Below, piece after piece: positions 6,671-14,888 of a stretch of DNA of 21,903 nt. The stretch is from JAKLDO01 sp035354435 (lineage in GTDB: Bacteria; UBP6; UBA1177). The notes under the pieces are model-generated. The model was not told the origin of the DNA and did no database searches. It saw only the letters and a program-made list of their open reading frames with translations. The position numbers and the translations under genes are program-made. The stretch covers positions 1 through 21,903 of the forward strand of contig DAOQAY010000043.1 in NCBI GenBank assembly GCA_035354435.1, read 5' to 3'. Position 1 is the first letter of the stretch. Every line of letters begins with the position of its first letter.

Positions 6671-9157
6671 TTATAATGTCAGAGAACAACCGGAGGAAGA
6701 TTTTGATGGCTGTTCTTCGTCACTCACTTCTTCGTCACTCACTTCTTCGTCACTCACTTCTTCGTCAATACTGGTCGCAGTAATGTTGCTGATCGTGCCT
6801 GCTGAAGCTGTATTTATAAACTGGAAGTAATATCGCTGACCTTTTTCAATTCCGGGAAGTTCCCATGTTTTTGTAGCGCTTGTGTCTGCAGTTGTGGCAT
6901 CGCCGTCTTTAAGCACTGTTGTTTTAAGAGATTCTTCATCAAGGACATATTCAACCGGAGCACCTTTTCTGTAATAAACACTCAGCTCCGGAGTTCCTGT
7001 GCCGCCACCGATAATAGATCCTGAACTGTCCGCTGCCACAGTTGCAGTTATTTTAATACCGTCAGAATTTGCAGGAACATCATAATAGAACTGGAGATAG
7101 CTTGGTGCTATAACAATTTCTTTGCCGTCAACAGTAACTGTGATTCCGCTTGCTGCCGCACCAGTTGTGGCGTTGGCCGCAGAAGCCCCTGCAATATAGC
7201 TTGTTTTTATATTTGTGTTTGCGGAACGGGCTCTTTTTTCTTCAAAGAAATTTCTATCAGTAAGTATTTTTTCGATTTCAGTTTTCTTCGCTTTAAAATT
7301 ATCATCTTTTCCAACTTCATCCATAAAAGTGTCGGCCCAGAGTTTGAATGAAGCGTCACCGTCGCCGATCGCATAAAGGGTCTTTAAAATAAGCTTCATC
7401 AAGTTGTCGCGATGAACCTGTGTATCGGTGTCGCTGCCTTTGATGAGGTTGTAAATTTCCCAGTTTGCTCCGAGAAGAGGTTGTCCGTCCCAATGAACTT
7501 CAGCAATAAAATCTTCAAAAACTTTATATTGATTAAGTGCGGTTCTCATGCAGTAGAAATCGCCTTCTTTGTCCATTTCAACGGTTCCGCCCTGAGCTGT
7601 CGCCCAGTCGATAATCGCTTGTGAAGCGTATTCACCGGTGCAGGAGTTGTCTGTCATCAGGAATGCGAAAGTGTCAGCTGTTCCCTCATGAACAGCTCCA
7701 GGTTCATTTGACATGCCGTACTTGTCTGTAAATTCCATTCCGACTATTCCGGCAGTATAAATTGTGGCATGACCGAATTCGTGATAGACGACATCGCCGT
7801 CATAAGCGAAATCCCCTTTTGTTCCCTGTCCGAAAATGAGAAGATCGCCTTTTACACCGAACTGTGAAAGAAGGTCTCCTATCATCGGATTATCCTGAGA
7901 AAACATGGCATTATCCATGGGAACGAGTTTTTCAGCCGTGCCTTGAAATATTGCCATATAATCACTTGTGTCAGGCATCGTGAAATTTCCAATTACATTA
8001 AGAGGTCTTGTTTCATCGTTGTTCTGAAGATAAAATTCACCTTCTGCGGCAACATCCTTATATAAACCCCGGATATATTTATAAATCTTTGAAGCATGAT
8101 AATACATTGAAATTTCTGCGCATCTGTCGATTTTTTCTTCAGTCATATTCGCTTCGACAAATTCGTGTCCGCCGTCACAGTCATCATAAATGAAACTTCC
8201 GTTGGAAACTTTGTTTGCAAGCTGTGTCGGACTGCATAGAGGAGCCATGATTTTGGTATCGCCGAAATCCATTCCCGTCATTGATTCAGCAAGCGAAGTA
8301 ATATCTACTTTCTCTCCTTTGTTCGGGCAGTTGAAAGCTTTTATTTTTCTAATGCCGTTTGCATCAACATCGGTTGAAAGAAACCCTTGTTCTTCTGCTG
8401 TGAAGCCGGCATCGTCAACAGGAGCAACCCAGGGAAGCTCAACTTCGATCTGGTCTTTTGTTACAAGCGGGTTGAATTCCCATACTTTTGCCATGTTAGT
8501 CGGTGTTCCGGTTACATCATCATCTGCAACTTCTGTATCTGCATCTGCATAATATGTTGAATTACCTGATTTTATTACTTTTCCTGTCATTGCATCAACA
8601 ATATGAAAACGGTTGTCGATAAGACTGAAAGGCATAAATCTTACTTTGTAAGCGGCAATAAAACGGCCCATATATCTTGTAATTATTTTTTCTGCGCTGT
8701 ACTTCGAAGGCATTTTCCTGATATTTCTTACAGCCATAGCCGATTTCACGGCATCTTTTTCAGAAATCATTTTTGTGATATCGATATCAATTTTTCCAAG
8801 ACTGTTGTTTATTCTGTCGATCTTTCCGTTTCTTATTGTAAGGACAGTATAAACTCCTTCAACAGGAATCCCTTTGTAGAAGGAGGAGAATTTGTAAATC
8901 TTTGTTCCGTCAATATTAACGGCTTTGAACAATTTGGGTTCAACATCTTTTCCGATAGCAAAATTTTTGTAAAAACTGTTCTTTACAAAGCTGGTCAGTG
9001 TCAATTCATCTGTCTTGACCGGAATGCTGATGCCGGTGATCATGACAGGATGGTCCGCAGAAGCAGACACCGCTGCTTTGGAAAACACGGTTGTTCCTGA
9101 AGCAGACAGGACTGCAGTGAGGAGCAGCATTGTAATAATAATCGAAAAACTCTTCAT
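6671..9157 (-). CDS. Secreted M36/M4-like zinc metalloprotease
   Basis: This 828-residue exported protease has a signal peptide (about 1-20). An FTP/PepSY-type propeptide region (about 75-205) ends in FHIVDAMTGKVI. The catalytic part carries the zinc motif HEFGH (459-463), with Glu460 as general base, and a downstream HEGTAD (490-495) whose Glu491 should be the third zinc ligand. Spacing and the later EVHWDG motif (553-558) resemble fungalysin (M36) more than thermolysin. A beta-rich C-terminal domain (about 670-795) precedes three DEEVS repeats and the tail KSSSGCSLTL, the same type of ending as the S8 protease. GGAGG lies 6 nt before the ATG. The gene has its own consensus promoter, divergent from the MCE operon. 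Its substrate is not known. Confidence 0.88.
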   Translation of the reverse strand: MKSFSIIITMLLLTAVLSASGTTVFSKAAVSASADHPVMITGISIPVKTDELTLTSFVKNSFYKNFAIGKDVEPKLFKAVNIDGTKIYKFSSFYKGIPVEGVYTVLTIRNGKIDRINNSLGKIDIDITKMISEKDAVKSAMAVRNIRKMPSKYSAEKIITRYMGRFIAAYKVRFMPFSLIDNRFHIVDAMTGKVIKSGNSTYYADADTEVADDDVTGTPTNMAKVWEFNPLVTKDQIEVELPWVAPVDDAGFTAEEQGFLSTDVDANGIRKIKAFNCPNKGEKVDITSLAESMTGMDFGDTKIMAPLCSPTQLANKVSNGSFIYDDCDGGHEFVEANMTEEKIDRCAEISMYYHASKIYKYIRGLYKDVAAEGEFYLQNNDETRPLNVIGNFTMPDTSDYMAIFQGTAEKLVPMDNAMFSQDNPMIGDLLSQFGVKGDLLIFGQGTKGDFAYDGDVVYHEFGHATIYTAGIVGMEFTDKYGMSNEPGAVHEGTADTFAFLMTDNSCTGEYASQAIIDWATAQGGTVEMDKEGDFYCMRTALNQYKVFEDFIAEVHWDGQPLLGANWEIYNLIKGSDTDTQVHRDNLMKLILKTLYAIGDGDASFKLWADTFMDEVGKDDNFKAKKTEIEKILTDRNFFEEKRARSANTNIKTSYIAGASAANATTGAAASGITVTVDGKEIVIAPSYLQFYYDVPANSDGIKITATVAADSSGSIIGGGTGTPELSVYYRKGAPVEYVLDEESLKTTVLKDGDATTADTSATKTWELPGIEKGQRYYFQFINTASAGTISNITATSIDEEVSDEEVSDEEVSDEEQPSKSSSGCSLTL
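6713..6767 (-). repeat. 15-bp tandem repeat encoding DEEVS
   Basis: Three identical 15-bp units (6713-6727, 6728-6742, 6743-6757) and ten bases of a fourth encode the acidic DEEVS repeats before the C-terminal GCS tail of the metalloprotease. Perfect identity at the DNA level suggests recent slippage. Unit number changes would keep the reading frame and only alter linker length. Confidence 0.9.
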
Positions 9158-9213
9158 TCAAACCTCCAAAAAAGGATAATTATCTGGTTAAACCGAGCAA
9201 TAAATTCTTCTCG

Positions 9214-9241
9214 ATTATATTATGATGAAATATGTTGTCAA
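9214..9241 (-). promoter_or_regulatory. Consensus sigma-70 promoter of the metalloprotease gene
   Basis: On the minus strand TTGACA (9241-9236) and TATAAT (9219-9214) are both perfect and separated by 16 nt. Transcription should begin near 9207, about 50 nt before the ATG at 9157. The -35 box lies within the palindrome TGTTGACAACA. Confidence 0.85.
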
Positions 9242-9279
9242 CAGCTATTTTCGGCTGATTTCTCAAATTGTTGACAACA
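9233..9279. promoter_or_regulatory. Two copies of palindrome TGTTGWCAACA, candidate operators
   Basis: The 11-bp palindrome occurs at 9233-9243 and 9269-9279, centre to centre 36 bp. Each copy contains the -35 box of one of two divergent promoters, so a bound dimer would block both. The regulator is unknown. Confidence 0.55.
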
Positions 9280-9299
9280 GTTATATTTAAACTTAAAAT
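9271..9299 (+). promoter_or_regulatory. Sigma-70 promoter of the MCE operon
   Basis: TTGACA (9271-9276) is followed after 17 nt by TAAAAT (9294-9299). The predicted start near 9306 gives a leader of about 20 nt to the ATG at 9326, which argues against the upstream TTG at 9308. The -35 lies in the second palindrome copy. Confidence 0.8.
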
Positions 9300-9325
9300 C
9301 GTTTCAATTGAGATTTCGGGGTTAT

Positions 9326-10306
9326 ATGCAGATTACAACAGCCCAGAAAAGAAGGGTCGCTATATTTTTCATATTTGGGGCAGGAATAGTTATTCTGATA
9401 ACAACTCTTCTCGTCGGTAACAGGCTTCTAAAAAGAGAGGACTGCTATTATACCAGATTTACTGACATTTCCGTTGCCGGGCTGACAGAAGGCTCTTCTG
9501 TTAAATTTCAGGGAATGAATATCGGTCACATTTCGGAGATATCCATTGACTCTGAAAATACAGCGGTTGTTCAAATCGGTTTCTGTCTTAAACCGGGAGT
9601 TCCGATAAAAGAGGGAACGAAAGCTCAGCTCGGCAACATCGGTATAACCGGGTTGAAATTTCTTGAGCTTCAAGGTGGCGGTACCGGAAATAATATTCCT
9701 GTGGGCGGAGAAATACCTTCGCAGAAAAGTGACTGGGATGAAATAACCGGCAAGGCTACTGTGATTGCTGAAAAGCTTGAGTCGATTCTTAATACTGTCA
9801 ATATTGCGATAAAAGGTGTCAAAAAAGAAGATATCGAACAAATTGCCACAAATGTAAAAGGTATTACCGGTTCGGTGGATGTAATATTGAAAGATAACAA
9901 GAATGACATAAAAAGCATAATTTCAAGAGTGGATACACTTCTCAAGGAAGTCAACGGCAATATGTCGAATATAAATGCCATCACCTCCAATGTTAAAGAC
10001 ATGACCTCTCCGAAAGGATCAATATCCAAAACACTGGCTATTATGGAAGAAACTGTCCGCGAGTTGCAGAATGATTATCGCGGAGCCGATGTCAAAGACA
10101 AAATCGACAGAATGTTTGCTCTGGTCGAAACAACGCAGAAAACAATTGAAACTGTAAACCTGACACTTGAAAGAAACAAAGAACACATTGATAAGACTTT
10201 CACCGAGATGTCTGACGGAATGAGTAATTTTAATGAATTTACCAGAATTATAATGGAAAATCCGGCATCACTGTTCAGTTCCGGTCCGGAGGATAAAGGA
10301 AAATGA
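9326..10306 (+). CDS. MCE/MlaD-family lipid-transport protein
   Basis: This 326-residue protein is anchored in the inner membrane by one N-terminal helix (about 11-30) and has an MCE/MlaD domain in the periplasm (about 41-118; VAGLTEGSSVKFQGMNIG, then GNIGITGLKFLEL). A long helical region (about 135-315) may form a coiled-coil bridge or channel. MCE proteins act as hexamers in lipid traffic between inner and outer membranes and normally work with an MlaE permease and MlaF ATPase. The ATG at 9326 has a G-rich Shine-Dalgarno 5 nt upstream and fits the promoter. The next gene overlaps by ATGA. No permease or ATPase gene adjoins it here, so those partners must be encoded elsewhere. The substrate is unknown. 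Confidence 0.9.
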   Translation: MQITTAQKRRVAIFFIFGAGIVILITTLLVGNRLLKREDCYYTRFTDISVAGLTEGSSVKFQGMNIGHISEISIDSENTAVVQIGFCLKPGVPIKEGTKAQLGNIGITGLKFLELQGGGTGNNIPVGGEIPSQKSDWDEITGKATVIAEKLESILNTVNIAIKGVKKEDIEQIATNVKGITGSVDVILKDNKNDIKSIISRVDTLLKEVNGNMSNINAITSNVKDMTSPKGSISKTLAIMEETVRELQNDYRGADVKDKIDRMFALVETTQKTIETVNLTLERNKEHIDKTFTEMSDGMSNFNEFTRIIMENPASLFSSGPEDKGK

Positions 10307-10905
10307 AAAGGAGTTTACTTTTTTTAATTATTTTATTAGTGACGGCGACTTCATCCTGTTCTCTTTTTTCTTCTTCATCGCCTGCAAAGCAGTATTATCA
10401 GATTTACTATAACCCTGCAAAAACAATAGGTAAAAAGATATCAGGAACGGTTATGGTAAAAACTTTTGATGTTGATAAGATATATCGCAGGCATAACATA
10501 GTTTACCGCAAATCAATGTATGAAATGTACTACTACAATACTCAATTCTGGGCTTCGAAACCAGCTGACATGATAACAGATGTCTTTTCGAAGCATTTGA
10601 GTGAAAGCGGACTGTTTTCAGATGTTATTCTGGAGCTGGAAAGAAGGCCTGATTATGTTCTTACCGGTAGAGTGCTTGCTCTGGATGAACTTCAAAGTGA
10701 GGAAAAATCATATGCAAGGGTTTCTATTGTTTTTGAATTGAAAGATTATAAAACAGACCGCTCAATTGTCACACACTCTTTTGAAAGGCGTAAAGAAGTG
10801 AAAAACAAGGAAACTGTTTATGTTGTCAGAGCGATGGCAGAGATAATAGAGGAAGAAACGGACATTTTTTTCAATAAAATATACGAAGCGCTGAACATTG
10901 ATTAA
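10303..10905 (+). CDS. ABC-transport auxiliary lipoprotein (PqiC/YmbA-like)
   Basis: This 200-residue lipoprotein has lipobox T-S-S-C (Cys19). The body resembles the ABC_trans_aux family (PqiC/YmbA): an early tyrosine-rich strand (QYYQIYYNP), a V-K-x-F-D-V-D strand, an RHNIVYR segment, then helix-strand units ending in a long C-terminal helix. Such lipoproteins are partners of MCE proteins at the outer membrane. The ATG overlaps the stop of the MCE gene (ATGA), indicating translational coupling and joint function. The family assignment is from pattern and context. Confidence 0.78.
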   Translation: MKRSLLFLIILLVTATSSCSLFSSSSPAKQYYQIYYNPAKTIGKKISGTVMVKTFDVDKIYRRHNIVYRKSMYEMYYYNTQFWASKPADMITDVFSKHLSESGLFSDVILELERRPDYVLTGRVLALDELQSEEKSYARVSIVFELKDYKTDRSIVTHSFERRKEVKNKETVYVVRAMAEIIEEETDIFFNKIYEALNID

Positions 10906-12436
10906 AAAAGCTCTCACAACCGCAATCTTTTTTTTTTCCTTTTTTGTCAATGCTCAATCTGTAGATATCCGTGATATTACTGACAAAAAAATACTGGATC
11001 AGATAGAGCAGGATCCAACACTCATTCCAATGGAAAAAGGGGCTCTTTTTGTTCCGGCTCTTATGGATCCTGACCTTGAACCTCACTACACAATTTTTCA
11101 GAATGATGAATATGTAATGGATGCCAAACCTGGTCGGAGAATTCCGCTAAGCCCTGGAGATTATTATATTTATGTCGGTTCAGGGCCGCTTGATATACAG
11201 ATGAAGATAGATGTCCATATAGAAAATGAAAGAGTTTCGGTTGTTCCGCCTGTATGGTCTGCTTTGATAATAAAAACCATAGATCAGAACAACAATGACA
11301 TTAAGGAATCCTATTCGATTGTGGATGAAAAGGACAAAGTACAGATCGGTGCCGGAACAGGCGCAGATATATTGAAAGGCGAAAATGATCAGATATGGAT
11401 TTTAAAGCCTGCGCTTTATAGAATATCGAAAAGAGGTGAATCACCTTATTCATTCCAGAATTTTGTTACAGTAAGGACTGTGTCCGGCGATTTAAGTACA
11501 GTTCAGATGATTTTTGAAGAAAAGACAAGAGTTGTCATGGGCGGTGGAGAGGTTATCGGCGATAATGAAGATAGAAAATATACCGGCAACTGGTCTTTTA
11601 AAGGGAGTGTTTCGGCAAATTTCTCTATGGTGAATACTGGTTATGTGAAAGGGGGGACGGGATCGATAAATAATTTCACTCTCGGTTCAAGCATAAATGT
11701 AAGCATTGTTTATGATAAAAAGAACCTTCTTTTCATAAACAGACTTGAGATCAATGAGCAGTTCCAGAAACCTGACGGAGAAAAACTCAATTTTGTCAAG
11801 GACTTAATGAAATTCGATTCCTCTTTCATATATAGAATAAATCAGTATGTAGGTCCGTATGTTTCGGTCAGAGTGAGAACGCCATTTTTTTATAAATATT
11901 TTAAAGCCGGCGAAAATGCAATCACGGTAAGAGAGCTTGACGGAAGCGAAAAAACTTTAGATCCGGGTGATATTTTTACATATTCAAAATCTTTTTCAAC
12001 AACGATCCTTCAGGAAGGAACAGGACTTAATGCTGATTACAGTTATGGAAATATTTTTAAGATCAATGGCAGAGTCGGCTGGGGTGTAAGGCAGGATTTC
12101 AACCCCTTTTCTTATGATGTTTCAGAATTGGAAGACAGTAATCTGATCACAAGAGTTCCTTATTTCAATAATATGACAGGCCCTGAGTTTTATTTATATA
12201 TGTCTTTGTTCCCATTAAGTTTTCTTGAAATAAAAGAAGAGTTTGACTCTTTGCTTCCCGTAGACAATGTGGAAAAATTCAGCTTCACATCCAAATCGTC
12301 CGCTTTTTTATGGATATCCCGATTTGCAGCTATACAATATGAATTTCTTGTTGAAAAATCGCCGAGTACCAATTCGACAGACACAATTACAAGTGAACAC
12401 TCTTTGACAGTTCAGGTTTATTACAACTTCCCATAA
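10898..12436 (+). CDS. Exported protein, predicted outer-membrane beta-barrel
   Basis: I do not recognise a specific family. The 512-residue protein begins with a signal peptide (MIKKALTTAIFFFSFFVNA) directly at a TTG codon that overlaps the preceding stop by 8 nt; no ATG or GTG gives an intact signal peptide. Residues about 60-200 form a beta-rich region resembling small Ig/PEGA-like domains. From about 215 to the end, alternating hydrophobic/polar strands separated by turns run to the last residues VQVYYNFP, like the closing strand of an outer-membrane barrel. Its place after the MCE and auxiliary-lipoprotein genes suggests an outer-membrane partner of that pathway, but this is inference. 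Confidence 0.65.
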   Translation: MIKKALTTAIFFFSFFVNAQSVDIRDITDKKILDQIEQDPTLIPMEKGALFVPALMDPDLEPHYTIFQNDEYVMDAKPGRRIPLSPGDYYIYVGSGPLDIQMKIDVHIENERVSVVPPVWSALIIKTIDQNNNDIKESYSIVDEKDKVQIGAGTGADILKGENDQIWILKPALYRISKRGESPYSFQNFVTVRTVSGDLSTVQMIFEEKTRVVMGGGEVIGDNEDRKYTGNWSFKGSVSANFSMVNTGYVKGGTGSINNFTLGSSINVSIVYDKKNLLFINRLEINEQFQKPDGEKLNFVKDLMKFDSSFIYRINQYVGPYVSVRVRTPFFYKYFKAGENAITVRELDGSEKTLDPGDIFTYSKSFSTTILQEGTGLNADYSYGNIFKINGRVGWGVRQDFNPFSYDVSELEDSNLITRVPYFNNMTGPEFYLYMSLFPLSFLEIKEEFDSLLPVDNVEKFSFTSKSSAFLWISRFAAIQYEFLVEKSPSTNSTDTITSEHSLTVQVYYNFP

Positions 12437-12449
12437 AAGGAGGCCGGTT

Positions 12450-14888
12450 TTGAATTATAAACTGTTTCTTCCCTGGCTCGGAATATCGCTATCTTTGATT
12501 CTGCCGCCACTGCTTCTGGGCGGTGTTTATTCCCATCTTGAACCTAATTTTATAATAATTTTTATCACTTCTCTAGTTTCATTTGTCTATTTTCTGTATC
12601 TGCTGATATTTAAAAAAACAGTAGTTATATCTACCATTCTCATTCCGCTCGGGTGTATTTTTCTATATTCACTTATTCAGCTTATTCCTCTTCCGGCAGG
12701 AATTCTTAAAGTTCTCAGTCCCAAAGGATACTATTTTCAAGCGATCGAATCTGTCAGCTCCAGACCTTTGACAATGTCGATTCCTGATACTTTTTACAGC
12801 AGTCTCAGAGTCGTGACACTTATGCTTTTTGCTGTTATGACGGCAAGGGCTGTGTTCGCAGGAAGCAAAAGGATCAGGCAGATGATCCTTGATACAGTTA
12901 TTTACACCAGCACCGTCGTAATTTTTATTTCCGCGGCAGTCGGATTGCTTCAACTTGAGAAATGGTTTTACGGAACACTTAGACATCCTGGATTCCTGAT
13001 CGAACCGATAATCGTGAATCCTAACCATGCTGCAGCATATTTCGGAATTTCAGGAATTCTTGCACTTACACTTGCACTGTCCAATGATTTCAAAAGGATA
13101 CAGATACTTTACGGAGTGCTTTTTTTCATTCACACAATTGCGGTAGCAGCAACAGTTTCAAGAGGAGGCATCCTCGCTTATTTTGTTTCGATTGTTTTTA
13201 TGCTTTTTCTTCAGAAAAACGAGGAAGGTCGCAGTCTTAGAAAGAGGATTTTTATTGTGATTTCTGTTGTTTTTGCCTTAACTATAGTATTCTATTCAGG
13301 ATATTCATTAATCGAAAAAGCATTTGATGTAAGCCGTCCCGAATATTTTGATAAGATAGACAACATAAAGACCGTAAAGAATTACTTTTCAGACTTTTAT
13401 CTTACAGGTTCTGGGCTGGGAAGTTTTTCCAAAGTCTATCCATATTACCAGCAAAACCCGGAAAAACATTTTGAACAGCTTGAAAATGAACCGGTTCAGT
13501 TTGCTCTTGAAACAGGAGTGTTTTTTTCTGTTTTTGTGATATTGATGTTTTTTATGGTCATTTTAAAGGGAGCGGGAACTGGAAAGCCTGAAAAAAGAAA
13601 CGGGCTGCTTTCGATAATTTTTTTCATATTGATACAGAACACGGTTGATTTCAACCTGCATAATTTTTCAATACTTTTTCCGGTTACTCTGGTGATAATT
13701 TTTATTGCAAAGCCTGTCAGCGTTTCAAAGATATCAAGAATACTGCTGCTTACAACAGCGCTGATTTTTTCTCTTGCCGTAATGATAACGGTTTCAACAG
13801 ATTACGGGAGAAAGCTTTGCGGATATGAAAGCAAGGCAGATTACGCATCAAAAGTCTATCTGTACCCTGCCGATTATACTGTTCCAATGAATGAAGCTTT
13901 AAAAAACATCAACAGTCGCAACAAAGCTGAAATAGCTGGATCAGGTCAGTTCATTTCTTCAGCGATAATGAAGGCTCCTTATTATTATTTTGTCTATTAT
14001 CTTGCCGGAAATTATATGTCCAGAATCGGATCAGGTCAGGCGGTTGAGTTTTATGAAAAAAGTATTAAGCTGAGCGATCCCGGTAACTTGGATCTGTTAA
14101 GAAAAATATACAGCGATCTTGTACATCAAAAAAAGGAAAATGAGATTATCAGAATGCTGCGGGTCGTTCCCGAAGGACCATATGAAATAGTGGAACCATT
14201 TTTATTCGAGATTTCGAAAACAAATGAGCATGTGGTTGAATTTATTATGGAAAATAAATTAAAATACTTTGTTGCCGCATTAAAAATATATATGAGTAAA
14301 AAGGAGTATGAAAAAGCAGAAAAGCTGATATCGTATGTTGAAAATAACAGATCAGACCTTTCTTTAAAACAGAAAGGAAAACTTTTTATGAACAAAGGAT
14401 ATCTTCATGCTATAAACGGTTCTTTTGATTTGGCTTTTAAGGATTATTTGAAAGGTTCAGCCCTTACAGATGATTTTTATGATTATCTTTTACTTGCAAA
14501 CTGCTCTTTGAATTTAGAGAATAAGGATATGGAGCTTGCTGATGGAAAATTGAAGAAATTCAATTTGTTATCAGTGAATACAATGACGGATTATTATAGA
14601 TGGCTTTCTAAAAAGGAATTTAAGGAAAACAATTTTGCCAAGGGGATAAAAACACTGGAAAAAGCGGCGGAATTGTCAAAAAGACCGGGAATATTTTTTG
14701 ATATAGCAAAAATATACAGCCGGCAGGAATTGCATACAAAAGCACTTGAAAACATTGTTAAATTGAAAAAATTGTACCCTGATTTCAACAAAAAGGAAGT
14801 TGATGCTTTTTTTAAAGATGAACAGAAAAAACTTTCTGATAGCGAGTACAAACTTTTTAAAGAATCAATTCTGAAACAGGGTCACTGA
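12450..14888 (+). CDS. O-antigen ligase/Wzy-like membrane protein with TPR domain
   Basis: This 812-residue protein has about 11-12 membrane helices in the first 450 residues. It carries Wzy/WaaL (PF04932)-type signatures: VNPNHAA (189-195), TVSRGG (235-240), TGSGLGSF (319-326) and EPVQFALETGV (347-357) in the large periplasmic loop. Family members transfer or polymerise undecaprenol-linked glycans on the periplasmic face. From about 460 the protein is a helical solenoid with TPR-like repeats, as in many bacterial ligases of this family. It starts at TTG with a strong AAGGAGG 6 nt upstream and lies 13 nt after the beta-barrel gene, so it belongs to the same operon. The acceptor (lipid A, protein or polysaccharide) cannot be told. 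Its end overlaps the convergent ymdB-like gene by 7 nt. Confidence 0.85.
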   Translation: MNYKLFLPWLGISLSLILPPLLLGGVYSHLEPNFIIIFITSLVSFVYFLYLLIFKKTVVISTILIPLGCIFLYSLIQLIPLPAGILKVLSPKGYYFQAIESVSSRPLTMSIPDTFYSSLRVVTLMLFAVMTARAVFAGSKRIRQMILDTVIYTSTVVIFISAAVGLLQLEKWFYGTLRHPGFLIEPIIVNPNHAAAYFGISGILALTLALSNDFKRIQILYGVLFFIHTIAVAATVSRGGILAYFVSIVFMLFLQKNEEGRSLRKRIFIVISVVFALTIVFYSGYSLIEKAFDVSRPEYFDKIDNIKTVKNYFSDFYLTGSGLGSFSKVYPYYQQNPEKHFEQLENEPVQFALETGVFFSVFVILMFFMVILKGAGTGKPEKRNGLLSIIFFILIQNTVDFNLHNFSILFPVTLVIIFIAKPVSVSKISRILLLTTALIFSLAVMITVSTDYGRKLCGYESKADYASKVYLYPADYTVPMNEALKNINSRNKAEIAGSGQFISSAIMKAPYYYFVYYLAGNYMSRIGSGQAVEFYEKSIKLSDPGNLDLLRKIYSDLVHQKKENEIIRMLRVVPEGPYEIVEPFLFEISKTNEHVVEFIMENKLKYFVAALKIYMSKKEYEKAEKLISYVENNRSDLSLKQKGKLFMNKGYLHAINGSFDLAFKDYLKGSALTDDFYDYLLLANCSLNLENKDMELADGKLKKFNLLSVNTMTDYYRWLSKKEFKENNFAKGIKTLEKAAELSKRPGIFFDIAKIYSRQELHTKALENIVKLKKLYPDFNKKEVDAFFKDEQKKLSDSEYKLFKESILKQGH

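Noticed and set aside
6713..6767. Short regular repeats as a CRISPR-like array.
   Set aside because: The 15-bp units are directly adjacent without spacers and encode an in-frame protein repeat.
8603..9100. A 165-codon frame on the plus strand.
   Set aside because: It lies wholly antisense to the metalloprotease propeptide region, whose FTP-like sequence is clearly protein-coding.
9308..9325. A TTG start for the MCE protein 18 nt upstream of the ATG.
   Set aside because: The predicted transcript begins near 9306, leaving no room for a ribosome-binding site, while ATG 9326 has a G-rich Shine-Dalgarno.
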